DNA from: Deltaproteobacteria bacterium
GTDB lineage: Bacteria; Desulfobacterota; GWC2-55-46
DNA: 17,975 bases
Reading direction: 5' to 3'
Assembly: GCA_030646655.1 (NCBI GenBank)
Contig: JAUSLB010000289.1
Span: forward strand, 1 to 17,975
The notes under the pieces are model-generated. The model did not search any database, was not told where the DNA came from, and was given only the letters and a program-made list of their open reading frames with translations. The position numbers were made by a program, and so were the translations under genes. Position 1 is the stretch's first letter. Each line of letters begins with the position of its first letter. Below, in pieces: positions 7,856 to 13,069 of the stretch.

Positions 7856-8299
7856 TTACGGACCGAAGCGCGAATTTGCCTCGCTAAGGTCGCCCTTGAG
7901 GGCTACTTTCGCGTTCCGTGTATTTCCGGGGTTCCCGTCAGGATGCAGGAGCACCTCGATGTTATCCCAGTTTGTTATCTCTTTCTCAGGGATAAGGGCG
8001 CTGTATTGCCCGTTGCCTACCGCATCGCTGCGGAAAGAGAAATTACCGCCCCCGATCCCGGCCATCTCCCCCGGCCTGTCTTTGGCGAACCAGACCGTAT
8101 AGACCGAGTTCGGGTCAAGCCCCTTTAAGCTTATCTCTACTTTCTTCCGCCCTTCTCCGGCGTCCCTTATTAACGCCTCGCCGTTAGCATCTTTTATCGC
8201 CTGCCCCTTTAGGTCAACAATCTCCTGTACCGCGTAAGCCGCGGCGATAAGGGCGGAAAAGAGAAAGACAATTACAGCTACCGTAACCTTCTTGACCAT
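7856..8299 (-). CDS. Secreted protein, paralog 1 of 3
   Basis: This 147-aa protein has a signal peptide (about 1-23, ending AAAYA). Its body shares a distinctive pattern with the next two genes: IVDLKG, GEALIRDA, LDPNSVYTVWFA (60-71), MAGIGGGNFSF, SDAVGNGQYSA, and WDNIEVLLHPDGNP followed by NAKVALKGDL. There are no cysteines and the pattern looks beta-rich. I do not recognise a named family or function. It lacks the Trp present after the opening LKG/LRG in its two siblings. AGGAGG lies 6 nt before ATG 8299. It is the last gene of the cluster, before a strong terminator. Confidence 0.8.
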   Translation of the reverse strand: MVKKVTVAVIVFLFSALIAAAYAVQEIVDLKGQAIKDANGEALIRDAGEGRKKVEISLKGLDPNSVYTVWFAKDRPGEMAGIGGGNFSFRSDAVGNGQYSALIPEKEITNWDNIEVLLHPDGNPGNTRNAKVALKGDLSEANSRFGP

Positions 8300-8340
8300 G
8301 ACCGCCTCCTTTGGCTTTTTTGATTATCCCGGCTGTAAAC

Positions 8341-8368
8341 ATAAGGGGCCCTTTATAGGGCCCCTTAT
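8341..8368. other. Strong hairpin between secreted paralogs 2 and 1
   Basis: A perfect 11-bp GC-rich stem (ATAAGGGGCCC, 8341-8351 with 8358-8368) has a 6-nt loop. It lies between paralog 2 (stop at 8413) and paralog 1 (start at 8299). No T run follows on the minus strand, so it may be a partial terminator, an mRNA-stability element or a processing site that sets the relative output of the two genes. Confidence 0.6.
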
Positions 8369-8412
8369 TCAGCTTCTACAGCACGGCTCCTTTGCGTTCT
8401 ACGGCCCTCCAT

Positions 8413-8856
8413 TTATCTCAGCCGTCTTAAGTCCCCGGTAAGGGCTATTTGAGCGCTATCGAGGTTCCTCGGGTTCCCGTCAGGGTGGAAGGCTACCTGT
8501 ATCAAGTCCCAGTCCCTTATCTGATACTCGGTAAGGGTCGTGACATAGGCGCCGTTCCCGGACCCGTCCGTCTTAAAGGAGTAGTCCTCGACGCCAGCCC
8601 CTTTTATATCGCCGGCCCGCTCTCTATTGGCGAACCAGACGGTATAAACGGAGTTGGGCTCAAGGCCGCTCGCCTGTATGTTAAACTGCTTTTGCCCCTC
8701 TACATCGGCCGTATCCTTTATTATCGCCTCGCCCTTGACCCTCTCCCATAGCATGCCCCGAAGAGGAACCCTCTCCTCGGCGGCGTAGACAGGGGCTATG
8801 AAGGCCGCGAGTGCGAAGAGCAGGACGGCCGCAAAGGCGCTTTTGTGATTTGACAT
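8413..8856 (-). CDS. Secreted protein, paralog 2 of 3
   Basis: This 147-aa protein has a signal peptide (about 1-25, ending APVYA). The mature part follows the shared pattern: RVPLRGMLWERVKGEAIIKD, LEPNSVYTVWFANR, DYSFKTDGSGNGAY, and WDLIQVAFHPDGNPRN followed by AQIALTGDL. It is more like paralog 3 than paralog 1 in keeping the Trp after the opening motif and the K-G-E/D stretch. A good GGAGGAG ribosome-binding site precedes ATG 8856. Function unknown; exported to the periplasm or outside. Confidence 0.8.
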   Translation of the reverse strand: MSNHKSAFAAVLLFALAAFIAPVYAAEERVPLRGMLWERVKGEAIIKDTADVEGQKQFNIQASGLEPNSVYTVWFANRERAGDIKGAGVEDYSFKTDGSGNGAYVTTLTEYQIRDWDLIQVAFHPDGNPRNLDSAQIALTGDLRRLR

Positions 8857-8907
8857 ACGGCTCTCCTCCTTCCTTCAAAAAGTTTGCGGAAAAACTCGAA
8901 ATTTGTT

Positions 8908-9030
8908 CAGGCTGCTGAAAAAGCTCCAGATGCGAGGCGTCGAGAAGCGAGGAATGAGGCATAGTTAGCCACTACGCCGCAGTGACGAGCTTTGATGCCA
9001 ACGAAGCAGATGGACTTTTTCAGCGGCCTG
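8908..9030. repeat. MITE-like 123-bp element with ~20-bp terminal inverted repeats
   Basis: The ends CAGGCTGCTGAAAAAGCTCC (8908-8927) and the complement of 9011-9030 (CAGGCCGCTGAAAAAGTCCA) form an imperfect terminal inverted repeat. The interior is non-coding. There is no transposase, so it fits a miniature mobile element or REP-like repeat. It sits in the 217-bp gap between paralogs 3 and 2 and splits the cluster. The GCTGAAAAAG motif is also found inside the 97-bp repeats. The class is inferred from its structure and my memory of similar elements in Nitrospira-like and deltaproteobacterial genomes. Confidence 0.65.
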
Positions 9031-9073
9031 TTAAAAGACTCTTGGCGTAAAGCCCGCAAGCCAAAGGGCTCCT

Positions 9074-9538
9074 TTACCGCTTGATGTCGCCCTTTAACGC
9101 GATCTTTATGTCCTTCATGTTCGCCGGGTTGTTGTCCGGGTGGTATGCGACCTCGAACATCTGCCACTTCTCAAGCTCAGAGGCAGGGACGGTAGCAGTG
9201 TAACGGCCAACCCCTTTGTCGTCGGTCTTGAAAGAAAAATCACCTGTCCCGATGCCGGCCATGTCCATCGCCGGCTTTTCGTTGACGAACCAGACGGTGT
9301 AAGTGGAATTGGGATTAAGCCCCTGAGCCTCTACGGTTATCTCCTTCTGGCCGGGCTGGAGGTCCCTTATTAATACGTCCCCCTTCGCCTTTTTCCAGAA
9401 ATGGCCCTTAAGCGGTACCCTCTCGACTGCGGCCGAAGCCTCATCTACGGATGGCAGGACCGCCAGATTGAAAAACCCCGTAAACAAAACCAATGTGAAG
9501 AATGAGATTATCGCCGCTACGGCATTCCTTCTGGTCAT
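9074..9538 (-). CDS. Secreted protein, paralog 3 of 3
   Basis: This 154-aa protein has a longer N-terminal export region (hydrophobic core about 8-30, likely cleavage near EASA/AVE). The mature domain is VPLKGHFWKKAKGDVLIRD, LNPNSTYTVWFVNE, MAGIGTGDFSFKTD and YHPDNNPANMKDIKIALKGD. It is the first gene of the cluster. AAGGAGG lies 6-7 nt before ATG 9538. A TTGACA-TAGAAT promoter lies about 150 bp upstream, with a copy of the 97-bp repeat in the leader. Function unknown. Confidence 0.8.
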   Translation of the reverse strand: MTRRNAVAAIISFFTLVLFTGFFNLAVLPSVDEASAAVERVPLKGHFWKKAKGDVLIRDLQPGQKEITVEAQGLNPNSTYTVWFVNEKPAMDMAGIGTGDFSFKTDDKGVGRYTATVPASELEKWQMFEVAYHPDNNPANMKDIKIALKGDIKR

Positions 9539-9550
9539 ATATAGCCTCCT

Positions 9551-9647
9551 TTAATCCCTCACTGAGGGTTCAATTCCCCGAAGCTTGCTTCGAGACTTTT
9601 TCAGCATAGAGGTCTTCGATACCTCGCAGCTTGCTGCGGGGAGGTTC
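9551..9647 (-). repeat. 97-bp repeat, copy A (in leader of secreted-paralog cluster)
   Basis: Its reverse complement matches 12782-12878 at 93 of 97 positions, counted by hand. On the minus strand it contains three small hairpins in a row: CCGCAGC-AA-GCTGCGG-like (one arm imperfect here), CGAAGC-AA-GCTTCG, and CCCTC-ACT-GAGGG. It ends 12 nt before the start codon of paralog 3, directly against the ribosome-binding site, and lies downstream of the proposed promoter, so it should be transcribed as leader RNA. Confidence 0.85.
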
Positions 9648-9689
9648 GTTGTTGATTGTTTGTTGAAGACGTGAAAACCTCATATATCA

Positions 9690-9717
9690 ATTCTAAACCC
9701 GCCCCTGCTCTTGTCAA
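9690..9717 (-). promoter_or_regulatory. Sigma-70-type promoter for secreted-paralog cluster
   Basis: On the minus strand, TTGACA (9717-9712) is followed after 16 nt by TAGAAT (9695-9690), one base from the consensus. Transcription would start near 9683 and give a leader of about 145 nt that contains repeat copy A. Confidence 0.6.
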
Positions 9718-9816
9718 GTTGCCGGGATTCGTAATCGATAGTTTGTTTATTTCGTTATAACGGAATAACAAAATACCCTTTTTATGTTATATTTAGACCA
9801 GAAAGACAGAGGCGTC

Positions 9817-11274
9817 ATGGCTATACCTCAGGGGATAAAAAAAATATCTGACACCGTCTGGGAGATCCCGCAGTCCTATAAGCCCGGGATGCTTGTGCCG
9901 GCGCGCATCTACGCTACGGAAAAGCTCCTGAAGGATATGGACGACGGCGTATTCGATCAGGTCACCAATGTGGCCTGCCTGCCGGGGATAGTGAAATACG
10001 CCCTCTGCATGCCTGACGGCCACTGGGGCTACGGCTTTCCCATCGGGGGGGTAGCCGCGTTCGATACGGAAAAAGGGGTCATCTCGCCCGGAGGCATCGG
10101 CTTTGACATAAACTGCGGAATGAGGCTGGTGCTTACGAACCTCACATACGACGAGGTCAAGCCGAGGCTTAAAGAGCTTGTCGACTCTCTCTTCTACCGC
10201 GTCCCTGCCGGAGTCGGCTCTACCGGGTTTATAAAGATGTCGCAAAGCGAATTCGAAGAGGTCGTTGAGCAGGGCTCCCGCTGGTGCTTAAAAAAAGGGC
10301 TCGCGTGGCCCGAGGACCTCGAGCTTACGGAGGAGAGGGGCTGCTTTCCGGGCGCGGACGCATCGAAGATAAGCAGGAAGGCCATTGAGCGCGGGTTCCA
10401 TCAGGTGGGGACTCTGGGCAGCGGCAACCACTACTGCGAGATACAGGTCGCAAAGCCGGAGAATATCTTCGATGAGAAGACGGCGCGCGCCTTCGGCTTT
10501 ACTATCCCCAATCAGGTGGCGATAATGTTCCACTGCGGGAGCCGGGGGTTCGGCCATCAGGTGGCTACGGATTACCTTCAGGTATTCCTCAATGTGATGG
10601 AGAGGAAGTACGGGATACAGGTGAAGGACAGGGAGCTCGCCTGCGCGCCATTCAGCTCTCCCGAGGGGCAGGACTACTTCGCGGCGATGAAGTGCGGGGT
10701 CAATATGGCGTTCGCGAACAGGCAGGTTATACTGCACAGCATAAGAGAGGTCTTCTCGGATATTTTCAAAAGGTCTCCCGAAGACCTCGGGATGAGCATG
10801 TCTTACGACGTCACGCACAATACGGCAAAGATCGAGGAGCATACGGTTGACGGCAAAAAGAGGAAGCTCCTTGTCCATAGGAAAGGCTCGACAAGGGCCT
10901 TCGGCCCCCATATGGAGGGGATACCCGATAAATACAAAGAAACGGGCCAGCCCGTGATAATCGGCGGGTCGATGGAGACAGGGTCGTATCTCATGGCAGG
11001 GCTTTCCACAGGCGCGGAGGCGTTCTATTCAACGGCCCACGGAAGCGGCAGGACCATGAGCCGCCATCAGGCAAAGAGGATGTACAGGGGCGAGAAGCTT
11101 AAAAAAGACATGGAGGGCCGGGGCATATACGTAAGGAGCGATTCGTGGGGAGGATTGGCCGAGGAGGCCGGCGCGGCGTATAAGGATATAGACGAGGTTG
11201 TCGAGGCTACGGAGCTTGCGGGCCTGAGCAAAAGGGTCGTCCGCCTGATACCCATAGGGAATATAAAAGGGTGA
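9817..11274 (+). CDS. rtcB: RtcB RNA ligase (3'-phosphate/5'-OH splicing ligase)
   Basis: This 485-aa protein carries all RtcB landmarks: PDGHWGYGFPIGG, GFDINCGMR (metal ligands D97 and C100), GTLGSGNHYCE (H205), FHCGSRGFGHQ (H239), VTHNTAKIEEH (H334), HRKGSTRAFGP and STAHGSGRTMSR. In the last of these, H408 is the guanylylated histidine. It seals RNA ends bearing 2',3'-cyclic phosphate or 3'-phosphate to 5'-OH using GTP and Mn, in tRNA splicing or RNA repair. ATG 9817 has AGAGG 4 nt upstream and gives the usual N-terminus MAIPQGIKKISDTVWEIP; an in-frame ATG at 9784 is less likely. The archease gene follows after 3 nt. A 10-bp palindrome CGTTATAACG lies at about 9753-9762 as a possible operator. 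Confidence 0.95.
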   Translation: MAIPQGIKKISDTVWEIPQSYKPGMLVPARIYATEKLLKDMDDGVFDQVTNVACLPGIVKYALCMPDGHWGYGFPIGGVAAFDTEKGVISPGGIGFDINCGMRLVLTNLTYDEVKPRLKELVDSLFYRVPAGVGSTGFIKMSQSEFEEVVEQGSRWCLKKGLAWPEDLELTEERGCFPGADASKISRKAIERGFHQVGTLGSGNHYCEIQVAKPENIFDEKTARAFGFTIPNQVAIMFHCGSRGFGHQVATDYLQVFLNVMERKYGIQVKDRELACAPFSSPEGQDYFAAMKCGVNMAFANRQVILHSIREVFSDIFKRSPEDLGMSMSYDVTHNTAKIEEHTVDGKKRKLLVHRKGSTRAFGPHMEGIPDKYKETGQPVIIGGSMETGSYLMAGLSTGAEAFYSTAHGSGRTMSRHQAKRMYRGEKLKKDMEGRGIYVRSDSWGGLAEEAGAAYKDIDEVVEATELAGLSKRVVRLIPIGNIKG

Positions 11275-11277
11275 TAG

Positions 11278-11709
11278 ATGCCCTATAAATACTTGGAGGA
11301 GATAGCTACGGCGGATGTGGCTTTCGAGGCTTGGGGGAAAACCATTGAGGAGCTTTTCTCCGCAGCGGTTGACGCAACGACGAACATAATGGTAGAGGAG
11401 CTTAGCTCCGTTGAAAGGAGAGAGAGTCTCGATATAAGCCTCGACAACCCCGAGCTCGACATCCTTCTTTATAATTTATTGAACGAGCTTGTTTACCTCA
11501 AGGACGCGCGCAGGCTCCTTTTGAGGGCAGATAGAATAACCGTTGAAAAGAAGGGCTCCGGGTTCAGGCTTCTTGCGAAGATGTCAGGAGAGGCCTTAAA
11601 CCCTGCCAAGCACCCGCTTAAGGTCGATATCAAGGCGGTAACCCTCCACCGGCTTAGCGTGAAGGAGATGCCTGAGGGCTGGCGGGCGACAGTGGTGCTG
11701 GATATATAA
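11278..11709 (+). CDS. Archease, RtcB cofactor
   Basis: This 143-aa protein shows the archease pattern: TADVAFEAWGKTIEELF near the N-terminus with the metal-binding Asp, the DILLYNLLNELVYLKD segment, HPLKVDIKAVTLH, and a C-terminal VVLDI ending in the conserved Asp (D142). Archease helps RtcB become guanylylated and turn over many times. The ATG comes 3 nt after the rtcB stop, which points to one operon. In place of the archaeal EHTAD it has EIATAD, which I believe is usual in a bacterial subgroup. A strong terminator follows after a repeat-rich spacer. Confidence 0.93.
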   Translation: MPYKYLEEIATADVAFEAWGKTIEELFSAAVDATTNIMVEELSSVERRESLDISLDNPELDILLYNLLNELVYLKDARRLLLRADRITVEKKGSGFRLLAKMSGEALNPAKHPLKVDIKAVTLHRLSVKEMPEGWRATVVLDI

Positions 11710-11754
11710 AGGCAGTGATCATACCCGTGATCCGGGACTTCCAAATCTCAGGAT

Positions 11755-11902
11755 GTTGAAAAAGCCCGTCCTGGACTTTTCAACCATGATTTGGACGGAT
11801 GAATCCGTCCAAATCTTACAAATTGCTCGACTTTTTAGTCTCGCAATGTGGCAATCCGTCCATGGATTGCGCTATCAGGCTGTTTTTCAACAGCCTGATA
11901 GC
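11755..11902. repeat. Palindrome-rich intergenic repeat
   Basis: Four inverted repeats are packed into 148 bp. They are GTTGAAAA...TTTTCAAC (11755-11784); a 13-bp perfect stem with 2-nt loop (11788-11800 with 11803-11815); a 7-bp stem (11851-11857 with 11864-11870); and a 14-bp perfect stem with TTTC loop (11871-11884 with 11889-11902). The GTTGAAAAAG start and GTTTTTCAAC near the end suggest a degenerate terminal inverted repeat. A short open frame across it is not credible. Together with the terminator it fills the 308-bp gap after archease. Confidence 0.65.
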
Positions 11903-11949
11903 AGGAAAAAATTAGAAAGGTTTTTTACAAATAAAAAAATCGGCACTTA

Positions 11950-11990
11950 AAAGGGCGGCCCCATCCATAGGGGGGCCGCCCTTTCCTTTT
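11950..11990. terminator. Strong bidirectional terminator
   Basis: A perfect 13-bp stem (AAAGGGCGGCCCC, 11950-11962 with 11972-11984) has a 9-nt loop. It is followed by CCTTTT on the plus strand and by a T run on the minus strand (complement of 11952-11949). It separates the rtcB-archease unit from the convergent zinc-ribbon gene at 12018. Confidence 0.88.
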
Positions 11991-12017
11991 GAGCAATCCC
12001 TATTAAAGAAAAAAGAT

Positions 12018-12182
12018 TTAGAAGTCCTCTTCCAGATAAAGCTCGTCCGTCTTTTTCTTCCTTAATGCGAGCGGGGTCTGGCAGTACGGGCAGAATACCT
12101 GCTCGCCCACCTTCTCGTCCCCTGCCAGAGGGACCTCGACATCGCACATAGGGCAGGTAAGATAGCTGTATTTAGGCGGCAT
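12018..12182 (-). CDS. 54-aa zinc-ribbon protein
   Basis: This 54-aa reading frame starts MPPKYSYLTCPMC and has a CxxC...CxxC zinc ribbon (C10, C13, C31, C34), then a Lys-rich stretch and an acidic end LYLEEDF. GAGG lies about 6 nt before ATG 12182. Its start overlaps the last 11 nt of the upstream EF-Tu domain-2-like gene, a sign of translational coupling. The size and ribbon suggest a nucleic-acid- or ribosome-associated factor, but this is only inference. Confidence 0.75.
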   Translation of the reverse strand: MPPKYSYLTCPMCDVEVPLAGDEKVGEQVFCPYCQTPLALRKKKTDELYLEEDF

Positions 12183-12441
12183 CTTTTTCCTCTATTATCT
12201 TATAGACGGCGTCGTGCTGGCGGGCGTGGCCGGCGACCCTTATCCCGATGTCGTCGCCCCCTTTGGCGCTCTCAACCCTGTTGTGGCCGATCTCCATTGA
12301 ATCCACCTTCTGGGTGAAATCAGATGTGTGCCCCTTTACGTGTATCTTATCGCCTACCTTGACCTCCCCTTGCAGGATGATCCCTGCGACGCCTAAATGA
12401 GAGTAGTAATGCCTCACAGTGCCGATCTTCTCCTCTTTCAT
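12172..12441 (-). CDS. EF-Tu domain-2-like small beta-barrel protein
   Basis: This 89-aa protein starts KIGTVRHYYSHLGVAGIILQ and continues GEVKVGDKIHVKGHTSDFTQ, EIGHNRVESAKGGDDIGIRV and VYKIIEE. This is the single beta-barrel (domain 2) found in translation GTPases, without any GTPase domain. Similar stand-alone proteins are annotated as translation elongation factor-like proteins of unknown function. GGAGG lies 5-6 nt before ATG 12441. It overlaps the zinc-ribbon gene by 11 nt. Whether it binds the ribosome or acts elsewhere is not known. Confidence 0.85.
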   Translation of the reverse strand: MKEEKIGTVRHYYSHLGVAGIILQGEVKVGDKIHVKGHTSDFTQKVDSMEIGHNRVESAKGGDDIGIRVAGHARQHDAVYKIIEEKDAA

Positions 12442-12466
12442 AAGGTCCTCCGGGTATGAGATTGCC

Positions 12467-12496
12467 TATCAGGTTGCGGCTTGAAGCAACCTGATA
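12467..12496. other. Hairpin upstream of EF-Tu-like gene
   Basis: An 11-bp perfect stem (TATCAGGTTGC, 12467-12477 with 12486-12496) has an 8-nt loop. It lies 25 bp before the EF-Tu-like start on the minus strand, in its probable leader. Its CAGGTT/AACCTG core recalls the palindrome at 492-516. Confidence 0.55.
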
Positions 12497-12543
12497 TAAG
12501 GGGAGCGAAAAAAATTTGAGGAATTAAGCTTAAGCATCAAGGC

Positions 12544-12573
12544 TTGTAAAGCGACGGCGTTAGAGAGTATAAT
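12544..12573 (+). promoter_or_regulatory. Possible plus-strand promoter with no evident gene
   Basis: A perfect TATAAT at 12568-12573 follows TTGTAA (12544-12549) at 18 nt. No convincing plus-strand gene follows for about 370 bp; the transcript would run antisense to the 37-aa minus-strand frame at 12618-12731, then through repeat copy B toward the oxidase operon. It might be the distal promoter of that operon, or chance. Confidence 0.3.
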
Positions 12574-12617
12574 AGTGTTGCCTCTTTAAGGCCTGAGTCA
12601 GGGGAAGCTTGAAAGGC

Positions 12618-12731
12618 TCAACCGAGGAAATAAAAATAGGCGAGGGCGGCGGCGATGACGAAGATATTCGCTATTACGCCGAGGAGTATAAGGATATCCG
12701 CCGCCCTGATTCGCCCTTTTAAGCCAAACAT
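12618..12731 (-). CDS. 37-aa single-pass membrane peptide
   Basis: A 37-aa frame begins MFGLKGRIRAAD, then has one hydrophobic stretch of about 24 residues (ILILLGVIANIFVIAAALAY) and ends FYFLG before TGA. Basic residues before the helix predict N-in topology. The composition is that of a true transmembrane peptide, while the opposite-strand frame here is not convincing. No clear ribosome-binding site is seen, which lowers confidence. It lies 176 bp upstream of the EF-Tu-like gene on the same strand. Apart from this frame, the hairpin at 12467-12496 and repeat copy B, I see nothing in 12442-12947. Confidence 0.5.
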   Translation of the reverse strand: MFGLKGRIRAADILILLGVIANIFVIAAALAYFYFLG

Positions 12732-12781
12732 GACTTTGAGATTAATCGATACGGGGCTGATTGTCAATACAGGCCGGTAAT

Positions 12782-12878
12782 GAACCTCCCCGCAGCAAGC
12801 TGCGGAGTATCGAAGACCTCTGTGCTGAAAAAGTCTCGAAGCAAGCTTCGGGGAATTGAACCCTCAATGAGGGATTAA
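12782..12878 (+). repeat. 97-bp repeat, copy B (upstream of oxidase operon)
   Basis: It matches the reverse complement of 9551-9647 with four mismatches. It contains the same three small hairpins: CCGCAGC-AA-GCTGCGG, CGAAGC-AA-GCTTCG and CCCTC-AAT-GAGGG. It ends 69 bp before the first small gene of the oxidase operon and, relative to that gene, has the same orientation as copy A has relative to the secreted-paralog genes. Confidence 0.85.
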
Positions 12879-12947
12879 GGTTATTTTAAGGAAAAGGCTC
12901 TTAATCAAAATAAAATTTCATTTTACCCTTTCGCAATCGACAGTCAT

Positions 12948-13061
12948 ATGAAGACCTTCTTTGCCTTTCTAATAGCTCTCGCGGCCTCGGCCCTTTTCTT
13001 CCTTCTTCTCGACATCTTGATTTTTAACGCGCAGGGCTTGACCTTCGCGTTCAAGGGATAA
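12948..13061 (+). CDS. 37-aa membrane peptide heading the oxidase operon
   Basis: A 37-aa frame starts MKTFFAFLIALAASALFF, has one membrane-spanning helix (about 4-28) and ends in a short tail with NAQGLTFAFKG. It stops 8 bp before the CydA-like gene, and its TAA overlaps the AAGGA ribosome-binding site of that gene (13060-13064), so translation is likely coupled. Small single-helix subunits are known in bd-type and haem-copper oxidases (for example CydX and CcoQ), but I see no sequence match to them. No strong ribosome-binding site precedes ATG 12948. Confidence 0.6.
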   Translation: MKTFFAFLIALAASALFFLLLDILIFNAQGLTFAFKG

Positions 13062-13069
13062 GGATACTC

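Noticed and set aside
7749..7856. 36-codon N-terminal extension of the epimerase
   Set aside because: It would cross a terminator and adds non-homologous residues before the Rossmann motif; ATG 7748 fits the family.
9784..9816. Upstream ATG as rtcB start
   Set aside because: It adds 11 residues not expected in the family and lacks a ribosome-binding site; ATG 9817 has AGAGG upstream.
9648..9816. Sigma-54 promoter for rtcB as in E. coli rtcBA
   Set aside because: No GG-N10-GC pair with fitting context and no rtcR-like gene in the window.
10564..10599. HCGSRG instead of HSGSRG in RtcB as an odd active-site change
   Set aside because: I recall Cys at this position in many bacterial RtcB proteins; the metal-binding His is kept.
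11753..11950. 65-aa open frame across the repeat after archease
   Set aside because: It runs over four palindromes, has no ribosome-binding site and encodes no recognisable protein; best seen as a repeat.
12655..12780. 41-aa plus-strand frame opposite the 37-aa membrane peptide
   Set aside because: Composition does not look protein-like and it is the antisense of a better frame.
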